Shown here: piece after piece, positions 17,852-26,066 of the stretch
Layout: each line of letters begins with the position of its first letter
Position numbering within the stretch: position 1 is the stretch's first letter
Assembly (NCBI GenBank): GCA_002353485.1
Contig: DEJS01000022.1
Span: 19,116 to 75,397, forward strand
Direction: 5' to 3'
Origin: Prevotella sp. UBA2742
Lineage (GTDB): Bacteria; Bacteroidota; Bacteroidia; Bacteroidales; Bacteroidaceae
DNA: 56,282 bases
Notes under the pieces: model-generated
The model's input: the letters and a program-made list of their open reading frames with translations, nothing else
Database searches by the model: none
What the model was told of the DNA's origin: nothing
Program-made: the position numbers and the translations under genes

Positions 17852-20005
17852 CTACTCAGCGGCGTTGCGGGCGGCTTTCTCTGCCTCTTTGGCTGCTTTG
17901 CGAGCCTCCTTTTCGGCCTTCTTAGCCGCCTTGCGGGCTTCCTTCTCAGCCTTCTTAGCCGCCTTACGGGCGGCTTTTTCTTCGGCCTCGGCAGCCTCCT
18001 CCTTCTCCTTGGCGGCCTTGCGGGCGGCTTTCTCCTTGGCCTTGGCGGCCTTCTCAGCTTCCTTGGCAGCCTTGCGCGCAGCCTTCTCCTCGGCCTTGGC
18101 AGCCTTCTCTGCGTCCGTCTTCTTGCGGAAGAGGTTGAAGTGCACCTTGGGCTTTACCTTCATCTTCTTCATCTCGTTGGTATTCGTAAACGAGAAGGTA
18201 CAGCTGAGGTCGGCAAAACTGCCTGGCGCCATCACCGAGCCTTCGGCTATGGCACCGTTGCTGACCATCTCTACGCTGACGTTCTTCGCCTTGACGAACT
18301 TATAGGAAGCCTCCGAGACGAGCGCCTTGACCTGACCTATGGGCAGCTTGCCGCCATATTTCTTGCGCATCAGTGCCGTACGGGGCTTTGAGTAGTCGAA
18401 CTTGAAGTCGGCCTTGGCCGTCACGGGGCCAATGTCCTTCATGTCCATGATGTCGCCTATACGGATGTCCTTTGCATGGGCTGTTCCCGTCAGGTATTTG
18501 TCCTTCTCGTCCAGGGTCAGGAAGAAGTCCAGTCCGCCCGACTTGGTACCGAGGTGTCCCTGGAACTCCTCTTTCTTGTACAGCACGTTGAACGAGCCCC
18601 GGTAGTGAATATTACCCAGACGGTTCAGCTGCTTCATCATAAACTTCTTGACTACAAACTGGTTGATGATGCGCTCAGGCTCGCCCTGCTTGACGGTCAT
18701 GTTGCTGACATCGAAGTGTACCTTCAGGTCGAACTTGTTCTTCAGTCCCGTAATATAGCCTTGCGCATTTATCTTCAGGGCCCCGTTGGGCCGGGCTACC
18801 ACCACGTCGTGGAACCGCATGCCCTCGTCGTCGCCTTCCATACGCACGCTGAGCGTCAGTGGCAGTGTGAAGTTGCGCAAGACGGGGGCGAAGGGACGTG
18901 ATATGCTTCTTAGGATGGCCTTTCCCCTGATGGTCGAAGTACGGTACGACAGCTTGCGGCCCGTCTTCTTGTTAGGGAACTGCATCTCGGCCATCTCAAT
19001 CTTCAGCTGTGTCTCGCCCTGATGTATCTCGACGTTGTTCAGCACCATGCCGTTCTTGTTGGCCTCTACCTCGCACTGCAGCTTGCGGATGTCGATGCCC
19101 GACACCGTGTCGCGTGCCGTACACTCGCGCAGGAATCCGTGCACAGTGCCCCCCTCTATGCTGTCAATGGTGAGCTTCATATTGGCCCGTATGTCGAAGT
19201 GCCCCACGTCGAAGAATCCGCGGTTGGGCTTGCCCGTGTTCTTGCGCGGTCTGTGGTTGTCGGTCTTGAAGCTGAGGTCGCGCAGCAACGCCGTATAATG
19301 CCCCACCTGTTCGGCAATGTCTATGCGCCCGATGGTAGCCTGATTGGTGACGTTCTCGCCCTTCTTGTTGACGCGCTCCCATGTGGCGTGCAGGTTGGTC
19401 AGTCGGGCTTCCGGGCTGGACCCCTTCTGCTGCGTGTAGCGCAGCGCCCCCAAGTCTACGCTGTCGCCGTTGAACATCAGCTTGATGCGCTCCAGCGACA
19501 CCTCGTTCAGCGTCAGCTGCAGCTTCTTCTTGCCTTTCGAGGCCTGCGGCTGTCGGGGGGCCTTGGGCTTCTTGTCCTTCTTGAAGGTATCGATGATAAA
19601 CTGGAAGTTGGCCACGGTGTCGGGCGACAGCGAATCCTTTGGCACCTTATGCAGCTCGGCCCTGACGCCTTGCACCTTTATCTCGGGCACCACGACCTCG
19701 TTGTTCAGCAGCGCCATGATGTCGACGTCAGCCTTCAGCTGTTCCATCTGCAGCATCGGCCGCTGCTGGCGGTCCTCGACGCGCAGCCCGAAGAGATGGG
19801 CGTCCAGCGTCAGCAGGTCAATGCTGACGCTGTCTATCTCGACCTTCGTCTGCAACTTGTCAGTAAGCATCTGCGTAGCCTGGCTCAGCAGCTTCTGCTG
19901 CAGCCACTTCGTATTCAGCATTGCGAATCCTGCCACCAGCAGCACTACTACCAGCCCGACCAGCGATGCTGCTATTCCTATTAACCACTTCACGAGTCTA
20001 CCCAT
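17852..20005 (-). CDS. AsmA-like envelope protein with Ala/Lys/Glu-rich tail
   Basis: 717 residues. One N-terminal membrane helix (about 7-29) is followed by a long beta-rich AsmA/TamB-type periplasmic region (KVEIDSVSIDLLTLDAHLFG, typical of AsmA N-termini). The last 90 residues (628-717) are almost only A, K, E and R, built from EKAARKAAKEAEKA units, and would form a long charged helix. AsmA-like proteins are linked to lipid traffic between the membranes. Last gene of the three-gene envelope operon, 24 bp after its neighbour. Confidence 0.8.
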   Translation of the reverse strand: MGRLVKWLIGIAASLVGLVVVLLVAGFAMLNTKWLQQKLLSQATQMLTDKLQTKVEIDSVSIDLLTLDAHLFGLRVEDRQQRPMLQMEQLKADVDIMALLNNEVVVPEIKVQGVRAELHKVPKDSLSPDTVANFQFIIDTFKKDKKPKAPRQPQASKGKKKLQLTLNEVSLERIKLMFNGDSVDLGALRYTQQKGSSPEARLTNLHATWERVNKKGENVTNQATIGRIDIAEQVGHYTALLRDLSFKTDNHRPRKNTGKPNRGFFDVGHFDIRANMKLTIDSIEGGTVHGFLRECTARDTVSGIDIRKLQCEVEANKNGMVLNNVEIHQGETQLKIEMAEMQFPNKKTGRKLSYRTSTIRGKAILRSISRPFAPVLRNFTLPLTLSVRMEGDDEGMRFHDVVVARPNGALKINAQGYITGLKNKFDLKVHFDVSNMTVKQGEPERIINQFVVKKFMMKQLNRLGNIHYRGSFNVLYKKEEFQGHLGTKSGGLDFFLTLDEKDKYLTGTAHAKDIRIGDIMDMKDIGPVTAKADFKFDYSKPRTALMRKKYGGKLPIGQVKALVSEASYKFVKAKNVSVEMVSNGAIAEGSVMAPGSFADLSCTFSFTNTNEMKKMKVKPKVHFNLFRKKTDAEKAAKAEEKAARKAAKEAEKAAKAKEKAARKAAKEKEEAAEAEEKAARKAAKKAEKEARKAAKKAEKEARKAAKEAEKAARNAAE
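17855..18124 (-). repeat. Degenerate tandem repeat encoding the AsmA-like tail
   Basis: Units of roughly 8-12 codons encoding EKAARKAAKEAEKA variants repeat along 270 bp, at the DNA level as gccttcttagccgccttgcg-type strings on the plus strand. Repeat number is likely to vary between strains. Confidence 0.7.
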
Positions 20006-20029
20006 CGCGCCGTCTCCTTTCTGTTCCGT

Positions 20030-21070
20030 TTATTTCAGCATTTTCTTCAGTTCGTCCTCAAGTTCCTGTGGCGCAAGGTCGCGTGCCACGATGACGCCCC
20101 GGCTGTCTATCACCATGCTGGCGGGCACCTCGCTGATGCCCAGCTTGGCCAGCAGCGGCGTCTGCCACACGCGTCCGTCGCACACCGTCTTCCAGGGCAG
20201 CGAGTCGCGTTCCACGCGCTGTCGGCAGTCCTGCGGACGGGCGTCCAGACAGATGCTTACCACGCCCAGCCGCTCGCCGTAGTCGTGCTTCAGACGTATC
20301 AGCCGTCGCTGCATGTCGGTGCTCTGGAAGCTCCACGACGCCCACACCGTCAGCACGTTCGCCTTCTTCTTCAGCTCGTCCTGCGTCACGGTGCGTCCCT
20401 TGACGTCGCTGGCCGTAAATGCGGGCAGCTTGGCCTTCACCATGCCGCGGCACAGCGCCGGCAGCTGCTTCTTCCACTCTATCAGCCGGCCGTTGTCGGG
20501 CTGCTCCTTCAGCATCAGCTCTACCAGTGCCATGGCGCGCTTGTAGTCGGCGGCGTCCTCCTGCAGGAAGTATCGCTGCAACAGGTAGACACTGACTTCC
20601 GACTCAGGGTTCTCCCTGATGTATTCCTCCACCTTTCCCGGCACCTCGGGGGGCATCAGCCGGTTCAGCTCCATGCGCAGCTTGGTCATCTCGCCGTTCT
20701 CGTCGGTACCGTTGATGGCCATCTCCCTCAGGTGCGTGGCATCGCCCTTGATTTCGACCTCGGCACCGGGTCGGGCAAAGACGGGCAGCTCTGAGTAGTT
20801 GGGGAACACAATGACCAGTGTCGACGGCGAGCGCATGGGTATCTCGTAGACGAAACGTCCCTCGCGCACGGGGATGGTGTCGATGCCGTCAATGCCGCCG
20901 TCGGTGCTGTACACCCAGAACTCGCCCTGGTGCATGTTGCGCAGCCGTCCTTCCAGCCGGAACCGGTCGCTGTCGACGCCGCAGCTGACTAAAAGTAAAA
21001 GGGCCAGAAGGCCGAGGGCCAAGGAAAGGCCCCGCCTGCCGCCCGTATGCGCTATTCTCGCCATCGTCAT
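20030..21070 (-). CDS. Thioredoxin-fold lipoprotein (DUF4369 + TlpA-like) lacking the CxxC
   Basis: 346 residues. The lipobox LLLVSC places the lipidated Cys at 30. The N-terminal beta domain (about 36-130) resembles DUF4369, and the C-terminal domain (about 210-346) is an AhpC/TlpA-type thioredoxin fold. Where relatives have WxxWCGPC, this protein reads WASWSFQS at 243-250, so both catalytic cysteines are missing and it cannot do disulfide chemistry in the usual way. The cis-proline region (SEVPASMVID) is kept. Middle gene of the operon, 10 bp after the TPR lipoprotein gene. Confidence 0.82.
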   Translation of the reverse strand: MTMARIAHTGGRRGLSLALGLLALLLLVSCGVDSDRFRLEGRLRNMHQGEFWVYSTDGGIDGIDTIPVREGRFVYEIPMRSPSTLVIVFPNYSELPVFARPGAEVEIKGDATHLREMAINGTDENGEMTKLRMELNRLMPPEVPGKVEEYIRENPESEVSVYLLQRYFLQEDAADYKRAMALVELMLKEQPDNGRLIEWKKQLPALCRGMVKAKLPAFTASDVKGRTVTQDELKKKANVLTVWASWSFQSTDMQRRLIRLKHDYGERLGVVSICLDARPQDCRQRVERDSLPWKTVCDGRVWQTPLLAKLGISEVPASMVIDSRGVIVARDLAPQELEDELKKMLK

Positions 21071-21080
21071 AGTCCGGTGA

Positions 21081-22787
21081 TTACTTCGCGCTCTTCAGTT
21101 CCAGGTCCTTCTCCGAGTATGCTGCCAGCGAGGGGTCTTTCTCTACGGCCTGGCGCAGGAAGTAGCCTGCCATGCCGTCGTTGCCCTGTCTGGCGCACAC
21201 CAGTGCCTGCAGATAGTATGTCATTCCGTCGGCGGGCTTCACGGCGCGCAGCGTGGCGGCCGCCTTCTCGTAGTCCTTGGTCAGCAGCTGGGCCAGGCCG
21301 GCGCTGTTCGACAGCGTGTTGGCCATGTCCTGAGCCGCCAGCGCGTAGTTGCCCTGTGCCAGGTGCAGGTTGCCCAGTGCCTCTGCCAGGTCGTTGGCCC
21401 CGGCGGCACTGCCTATGTGGTTCTCGGCGTCGGCCACCTGTCCGTTCTTCAGGTAGTACAGTCCGAGATTGGCCTCCACCTCGGGCGGACAGCCTTTCGC
21501 CCCGGACCGCTTGCCGAGCGTCTGTGCCTTGGTCAGCTCACTGAGCATGGTGTCGTAGTCGCCCTTCTGCCATGCCAGCACAGCCAGGTTGTTCACCGCA
21601 CGAAGGTCTGCCGGATACAGGGCCGCAGCCGTCTGGTATATCTTCTCCTTCTCGGCCATGTCGTTGGTCAGCGTGGCGGCATACAGTATCTCCTCGATGC
21701 TCAGCTGCGAGGCGTCCTTGGCCAGCTGGTCCTTAATCTGCTGGTCGTCGCGGCCCACCACGTCGTAGTTGATGGTCAGTCGCGCACGGCGCAGCTCGGG
21801 CAGTATGCCGTCGGCCAGCTCGCGGAAGCCGGCACTCATGTTCTTAATCTGCTGCTCGCGCTCCTCGGGGTCCTTATACATCGACAGCACGCGCAGGATG
21901 ACGTCCTTGTCCTGAATGTCAGAGGCCTGCACCAGCTGCTGGAATCCCTCCCAGTCCTGGGCCGTATAGCTGGCCTCCACGTCGCCCTCCAGACGGGCCT
22001 GCTTCATCTGCTGCTTCACATAGCCCTCGGCGTTCTGCTGGCGCCGGCTGGCCAGCTTCTCGTTCAGTTCGAAACCGCCGTCGGGCGAGGCGTAGGCCGA
22101 CACCTCCACGTTCTGCAGGTTCAGGCCCTCGCGGTCCTTGCTGATACGCTGCAGCAGGGCCACGAACTCCTGCACCGAACCCGTCTTCAGCTCGCTCTTG
22201 CGCAGCTCGGCCTGCTGTATCAGGAAGCGTATGTTGGCATTCTGCTTCTGGGCCACCACGCGCTGGAAGGCGTCAGGCGCCAGACAGCCCTTCGACTGCA
22301 ACAGCGTCTGCCGGTACAGCTCGCTGGTGGCCACCACGCCCTGGGCCACCTTCACCGAAGGCACCCCCACCTTCTTCTTGCCTATGCGTGCGTCGAAGGC
22401 CAGGTAGAGGTCGCTCTCGTGCATGGCGGGCACGTAGTCGAACGACGTCTTCATGGTGTAGTGACCACCCAGCAGGTACGAGATGCTCTGGTCGTTGCCC
22501 AGCACCTTCTCGCCCTGGAACGTGGCGCTCTGGCCCTCGGCCACCTTCAGCATGCCGTTCTCCACATACTGCAGCTGCGGTATGACGCGCACCACGGCCT
22601 TCTTGTTCATATACTTCTCGGGGAAGGTACCGCTGATGGTCGCCGTCACCACGCCGGCATCGGTCTCCAGCGGATTGGGTGCCACCTTGAAGTTGTCACT
22701 CGACAGAGCCCCCAGCTTGCCCGAGCAGGAGGAGAGCAGCACGACGGCTGCCGTCAGAATCATTACGCTTGCTTTCTTCATTGTCAT
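21081..22787 (-). CDS. OmpA-like/TPR lipoprotein
   Basis: About 568 residues from ATG 22787; the in-frame TTG at 22802 is at the transcription start and ATG 22781 is also possible. It has a lipoprotein signal (LLSSC lipobox) and an N-terminal beta region (about 20-200). An OmpA-like stretch with VEVSAYASPDGGFELNEKLASRR resembles peptidoglycan-binding OmpA C-domains. The C-terminal half reads as TPR repeats. Probably an outer-membrane-anchored scaffold. First gene of the operon with the thioredoxin-fold lipoprotein and AsmA-like protein. Confidence 0.75.
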   Translation of the reverse strand: MTMKKASVMILTAAVVLLSSCSGKLGALSSDNFKVAPNPLETDAGVVTATISGTFPEKYMNKKAVVRVIPQLQYVENGMLKVAEGQSATFQGEKVLGNDQSISYLLGGHYTMKTSFDYVPAMHESDLYLAFDARIGKKKVGVPSVKVAQGVVATSELYRQTLLQSKGCLAPDAFQRVVAQKQNANIRFLIQQAELRKSELKTGSVQEFVALLQRISKDREGLNLQNVEVSAYASPDGGFELNEKLASRRQQNAEGYVKQQMKQARLEGDVEASYTAQDWEGFQQLVQASDIQDKDVILRVLSMYKDPEEREQQIKNMSAGFRELADGILPELRRARLTINYDVVGRDDQQIKDQLAKDASQLSIEEILYAATLTNDMAEKEKIYQTAAALYPADLRAVNNLAVLAWQKGDYDTMLSELTKAQTLGKRSGAKGCPPEVEANLGLYYLKNGQVADAENHIGSAAGANDLAEALGNLHLAQGNYALAAQDMANTLSNSAGLAQLLTKDYEKAAATLRAVKPADGMTYYLQALVCARQGNDGMAGYFLRQAVEKDPSLAAYSEKDLELKSAK

Positions 22788-22806
22788 GTTCGTTTTAATC
22801 AATATG

Positions 22807-22838
22807 CAAAGGTACGAATAATAATTGATAGCACCAAA
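22807..22838 (-). promoter_or_regulatory. Promoter for the envelope operon
   Basis: Minus strand TTTG (22835-22838), 20 bp, TACCTTTG (22807-22814). Confidence 0.65.
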
Positions 22839-22927
22839 CTTTTTAATAAGTAACTCATCAAAATTACCTTATATGCCTCGGTGGCGAAAATACAAAACTC
22901 GTCTCCAGCTCCCGTTCACCCCCTCTT

Positions 22928-23029
22928 GTTGTCCGTTTGTTGTCCGATTGTTGTCCGTTTGTTGTCCGTTTAAATATTGGACAACTATTGGACAACGATT
23001 GGACAACTATTGGACAACGATTGGACAAC
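22928..23029. repeat. 11-bp tandem arrays in inverted orientation (TTGTCC family)
   Basis: Four copies of GTTGTCCGTTT-like units (22928-22971) face five copies of (T/G)ATTGGACAAC (22975-23029), so GTTGTCC in one arm pairs with GGACAAC in the other. Exact 11-bp spacing is kept throughout. Confidence 0.9.
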
Positions 23030-23056
23030 GACACGTTTTGGACACGCGTTGAACTC

Positions 23057-23144
23057 GGTTGGCTGATGGTTGAAAGAAGGTTGAAAGATGCTTGGCTGAT
23101 GGTTGGCTGATGGTTGGCTGACGGTGGGAAGATGGTTGACAGAT
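23057..23144. repeat. Eight 11-bp tandem units (GGTTGGCTGAT type)
   Basis: Eight consecutive 11-mers starting GGTT or a one-base variant, mostly GGTTGGCTGAT or GGTTGAAAGAT. They run up to the tRNA terminator. Confidence 0.88.
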
Positions 23145-23147
23145 ACA

Positions 23148-23179
23148 GAAAAGCCCGTCAGCTGGTATGCCGACGGGCC
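23148..23179 (-). terminator. Rho-independent terminator of tRNA-Leu
   Basis: Minus strand: GCCCGTC, a 12-nt loop, GACGGGC (23153-23159 with 23172-23178), followed by TTTTCT. Confidence 0.8.
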
Positions 23180-23190
23180 GTTGCATCGCC

Positions 23191-23277
23191 TGGTGCCGCG
23201 AGCGGGACTCGAACCCGCACAGCCGTAATGGCCAAGGGATTTTAAGTCCCTCGTGTCTACCATTCCACCATCGCGGC
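23191..23277 (-). tRNA. tRNA-Leu (UAA anticodon)
   Basis: 87 nt including the encoded CCA. Acceptor stem GCCGCGA pairs with TCGCGGC, followed by ACCA. The anticodon loop is CTTAAAA with anticodon TAA. A long variable arm marks it as class II, and the T arm has GGTTCGAGTCC. It has its own promoter and terminator. Confidence 0.97.
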
Positions 23278-23304
23278 GGCAGACCACTTAGCGAATTGCG
23301 CCTG

Positions 23305-23312
23305 CAAAGGTA
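23305..23312 (-). promoter_or_regulatory. -7 element for tRNA-Leu
   Basis: TACCTTTG on the minus strand, 28 bp upstream of the mature 5' end. Confidence 0.6.
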
Positions 23313-23328
23313 CAAAAAAAAGTGAAAA

Positions 23329-23363
23329 GCGGGAAGTGAAAAGAGAAAAATTTTACTTCCCGC
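23329..23363 (-). terminator. Terminator hairpin downstream of the lipoprotein gene
   Basis: GCGGGAAGT (23329-23337) pairs perfectly with ACTTCCCGC (23355-23363). T-rich tracts lie on both sides, so it could work on either strand; the minus-strand argH/lipoprotein operon is the likely user. Confidence 0.65.
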
Positions 23364-23380
23364 CTTGTTTTTTGCTGTTT

Positions 23381-23479
23381 TCAGCGCTTTGACCACGCAT
23401 AGCAGTGCCCGCTATAGGCCCTCGTCAGCGCTTTGACCACGCACAGCAGCGCCCGCTACAGGGCCTCGTCAGCGCTTTG
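23381..23479. repeat. 44-bp direct repeat at the 3' end of the lipoprotein gene
   Basis: Two full 44-bp units begin at 23381 and 23425 with a few mismatches. A third partial unit (tcagcgctttg) at 23469 contains the lipoprotein stop codon. The end of the gene appears to have been copied downstream. Confidence 0.85.
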
Positions 23480-24053
23480 TGCCGCACGACAGGCGCCCCA
23501 GGGGACCGGTGGTGGAGGCCAGATACTTCTCCAGCCCCTTGTCGCCCTCACGACCGTTCTGCACGATGCCGCCGTTGTTCATGTCGTAGCGCCGCTCGCA
23601 CTTCTCGCAGGTGGCAATGCCGCTGGTCGACATCGACAGCGGATAGTGCGGATTCAGGTACTCGTTCTCCTCCCTGACGCAGTTGGGGCACTGGGCGTCG
23701 TAGGCCACGAAGCCGCCGTTGGGCTGCTGGTTGTATAGCTGGAAGCCCACTATGATGCCGTTGTTCACGCCCAGGATGTAGTTCGCGCGGCGCTCCTCCT
23801 CGCTGCGGGGCTTCGTAGACCGCATGTTCTGGTTGTTCTGGAAGACGTAGTCGAAGCCCGACTCCGATATTTTGCAGAAGGTACCCGGTGCGGCGGGGTT
23901 CATGGCCGTCATCAGCGTCTGGTCCTGGTGCACCATGTTGTCGTAGTCGAAGCGACAGGGCCAGGTGGAGTATTCGCCGTCGGCCTGACATGCCGTGAGC
24001 GTGACGGCGCCCAGGAGCAGGAGGAAGGCCCATTTCAGTGAGCGTCTTTTCAT
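23469..24053 (-). CDS. Lipoprotein with four-cysteine (Rieske-like/zinc-ribbon) motif
   Basis: 194 residues from ATG 24053. The signal peptide MKRRSLKWAFLLLLGAVTLTAC ends in an LTAC lipobox. Near the C-terminus CPNC and CEKC sit about 35 residues apart, followed by RRYDMNNGGIVQNG. The spacing recalls a Rieske-type fold, but no cluster histidines are evident, so a zinc site is more likely. Two further in-frame ATGs, at 24086 and 24119 (the latter overlapping the argH stop as ATGA), lie in tandem copies of the start region. Last gene of the pyrE-argH operon. Confidence 0.7.
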   Translation of the reverse strand: MKRRSLKWAFLLLLGAVTLTACQADGEYSTWPCRFDYDNMVHQDQTLMTAMNPAAPGTFCKISESGFDYVFQNNQNMRSTKPRSEEERRANYILGVNNGIIVGFQLYNQQPNGGFVAYDAQCPNCVREENEYLNPHYPLSMSTSGIATCEKCERRYDMNNGGIVQNGREGDKGLEKYLASTTGPLGRLSCGTKR

Positions 24054-24132
24054 CGGCCTAACAGCTTTCAGCAAGCGTCTCTTCATCGGCCTGACAGCCT
24101 TCAGTGAGCGTCTTTTCATCGGCCTAACAGTT
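24034..24132 (-). repeat. Three 33-bp tandem repeats carrying the start codon
   Basis: Units begin at 24034, 24067 and 24100. Each includes GGCCGATGAAAAGACGC or a close variant, so the argH-stop/next-gene-start overlap is present three times in frame (protein motif RPMKRRSLKAV). Confidence 0.88.
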
Positions 24133-25456
24133 TTTTCTCGGCGTCGCGCACGCGCTGGAAGGAGAAGCCGTCGCACACCTGCTGCATCAGTGCCTCTATG
24201 CGGTCGTTGCAGAGGTTGCCTATGGAGCCCTCGTGCGTGTGGTGGATGTCCTTGTCGGGACGGAAGGTGCCGGCCTCTATCTCCAGTCCCACCTTCTTGT
24301 AGGCATCGCGGAAGGGCATGCCCGCGGCGGCCAGCCGGTTCACCTCCTCGACGCTGAACATGGGGTCGTACATGGCATTGTCGAGGATGTCCCGGCGCAC
24401 CTCAATCTTGTTGATGATGTAGGCCGTCATCTCGAGACAGTCCTTCAGCTCGTCAAAGGCAGGCAGGAAGACCTCCTTGATGATTTGCAGGTCGCGGAAG
24501 TAGCCCACGGGCAGGTTGTTCATAATGAGCGTCACCTGCTGGGGCAGGGCCTGTAGCTTGTTCGACTTGGCACGTATCAGCTCGAAGACGTCGGGATTCT
24601 TCTTATGGGGCATGATGCTGCTGCCGGTGGTGCACTCCTTGGGCAGCCGGACAAAGCCAAAGTTCTGCGAGTTGAACAGACAGGCGTCGAAGGCCAGCTT
24701 GGCCAGTGTCCCGGCAATGGTGGCCATGGCGAAGGCCACGTTGCGCTCCGTCTTGCCGCGCCCCATCTGGGCGTACACCACGTTATAGTCCATCGAGTCG
24801 AAGCCCAGCAGGTCGGTAGTCATCTGCCGGTTCAGCGGGAACGACGAGCCATAGCCTGCTGCCGACCCCAGGGGGTTGCGGTTGGTCATGCGGTAAGCCG
24901 CCTGCAGGAACAGCATGTCGTCGCAGAGGCTCTCGGCGTAGGCGCCGAACCACAGTCCGAAGCTGCTGGGCATGGCCACCTGCAGGTGGGTATAGCCCGG
25001 CATGAGCACGTCGCGGTACTGATTGCTTTTCTGTATGAGCTCGTCGAAGAGTACCCTGACGCTGTCGGCTACCTCCATCAGCTCGTGGCGCGTGAAGAGC
25101 TTCAGGTCCACCAGCACCTGGTCGTTGCGCGAGCGGCCCGAGTGTATCTTCTTGCCCATGTCGCCCAGTTTTCGGGTCAGCATGAGCTCCACCTGCGAGT
25201 GGACGTCCTCGACGCCCTCTTCTATGCTGAACTCGCCGCGCTCGCACAGCTCATAGATGGCTTTCAGTTCGTCGAGCAGCCGCGGCAGCTCGTCATGTCC
25301 TATAAGGCCTATGCTTTCCAGCATCGTGATGTGGGCCATCGAGCCCAGCACGTCGTACTTGGCCAGGTAGAGGTCCATCTCACGGTCGCGGCCCACGGTG
25401 AAGCGCTCTATCTCGGCATTCACCTCGAAATTCTTTTCCCAGAGTTTATTGGCCAT
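24116..25456 (-). CDS. argH: Argininosuccinate lyase
   Basis: 446 residues, full length. It splits argininosuccinate into arginine and fumarate, the last step of arginine synthesis. The fumarase/aspartase superfamily signature GSSIMPHKKNPD is at 278-289, with HSGRSRNDQV at 105-114 and TGYTH-type PGYTHLQ near 153. It follows the SRPBCC gene after a 193-bp gap almost filled by an 8-bp array. Its 3' end overlaps the next gene's upstream ATG by four bases. Confidence 0.97.
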   Translation of the reverse strand: MANKLWEKNFEVNAEIERFTVGRDREMDLYLAKYDVLGSMAHITMLESIGLIGHDELPRLLDELKAIYELCERGEFSIEEGVEDVHSQVELMLTRKLGDMGKKIHSGRSRNDQVLVDLKLFTRHELMEVADSVRVLFDELIQKSNQYRDVLMPGYTHLQVAMPSSFGLWFGAYAESLCDDMLFLQAAYRMTNRNPLGSAAGYGSSFPLNRQMTTDLLGFDSMDYNVVYAQMGRGKTERNVAFAMATIAGTLAKLAFDACLFNSQNFGFVRLPKECTTGSSIMPHKKNPDVFELIRAKSNKLQALPQQVTLIMNNLPVGYFRDLQIIKEVFLPAFDELKDCLEMTAYIINKIEVRRDILDNAMYDPMFSVEEVNRLAAAGMPFRDAYKKVGLEIEAGTFRPDKDIHHTHEGSIGNLCNDRIEALMQQVCDGFSFQRVRDAEKKLLGR

Positions 25457-25475
25457 ATTGTTTCGTTGTTATGTT

Positions 25476-25643
25476 GTTTCGATGCTTCGATGCTTCGAGA
25501 TTCCGAAGCTTCGAGGTTTCGACACTTCGATGCTTCGACACTTCGATGTTTCGAAGCTTCGAGGTTTCGGCACTTCGATGTTTCGACACTTCGATGTTTC
25601 GAGGCTTCGAGGCTTCGAAATTCCGATGCTTCGAAATTCCGAC
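25476..25643 (-). repeat. 8-bp tandem array, 21 units, between SRPBCC gene and argH
   Basis: Twenty-one consecutive 8-mers with no indel. In the transcribed direction the consensus is near RRCATCGA (atcgaagc atcgaaac). The array starts 6 bp after the stop of the upstream gene and ends 19 bp before the argH ATG. Same family as 32971-33122 and 35786-35849. Confidence 0.93.
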
Positions 25644-25649
25644 GGTTTG

Positions 25650-26063
25650 TTATTTAAACGGAATCTGCGCCAGGGCGTCGGCTATTTTCTCCACGCCGTC
25701 CTGCAGGGGGCCGCTGACCATGCCCTTCAGCATAAAGGGAATGTCGGCCTTGACGGTGACGCGCATCTTGCTCTCGGTGTCGCTGACGGGCAGCACCTGT
25801 ATCCACAGGTTGAAGGGCAGTGGCGACTGCTCGGTCTCGAACTTCACGCAGCGGTTTTCCTCGCGCTCAATGATGCGCAGCTTCAGGTCGCCCACCGGGG
25901 CCACGTTGACGCTCACCGTGTCGTGGTCGAAGGCAAAGCTGTTCAGCTTGTCTGTAGGCACACGGTCGCGCACGCGTTCTAAATTATTCAGGTCACTGAT
26001 GTTGCGATAGACGTCCTCTACGGGGTACGGTATCGGCTTGACGCTACTCTCGAACTTCTCCAT
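25650..26063 (-). CDS. SRPBCC (START-like) family protein
   Basis: 137 residues, cytoplasmic, with no signal peptide. The pattern MEKFESSVKPIPYPVEDVYR, then NLNNLERVRDRVP-like text and a long C-terminal helix (GVEKIADALAQIPF), fits a polyketide-cyclase/START-like hydrophobic-ligand fold. Ligand unknown. It starts 3 bp after the pyrE stop and is clearly co-transcribed with it and with argH. Confidence 0.75.
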   Translation of the reverse strand: MEKFESSVKPIPYPVEDVYRNISDLNNLERVRDRVPTDKLNSFAFDHDTVSVNVAPVGDLKLRIIEREENRCVKFETEQSPLPFNLWIQVLPVSDTESKMRVTVKADIPFMLKGMVSGPLQDGVEKIADALAQIPFK

Positions 26064-26066
26064 AGC

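Noticed and set aside
19022..19984. Long plus-strand ORF opposite the AsmA-like gene
   Set aside because: It is a shadow of a high-GC minus-strand gene with signal and family features; the plus frame has none.
21363..22853. 496-codon plus-strand ORF opposite the TPR lipoprotein
   Set aside because: Low-complexity Leu/His/Val-rich translation typical of antisense to a real gene. The minus strand has a lipobox, promoter and OmpA-like motif.
22928..23144. Possible CRISPR array
   Set aside because: Repeats are 11 bp and directly abutting, with no spacers and no cas genes in the window.
25476..25643. Possible coding use of the 8-bp array (open frames cross it)
   Set aside because: An 8-bp period shifts frame every unit, so any protein would be a 24-bp repeat by-product. 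The open frames come from the lack of stops in TCGAAGC text.
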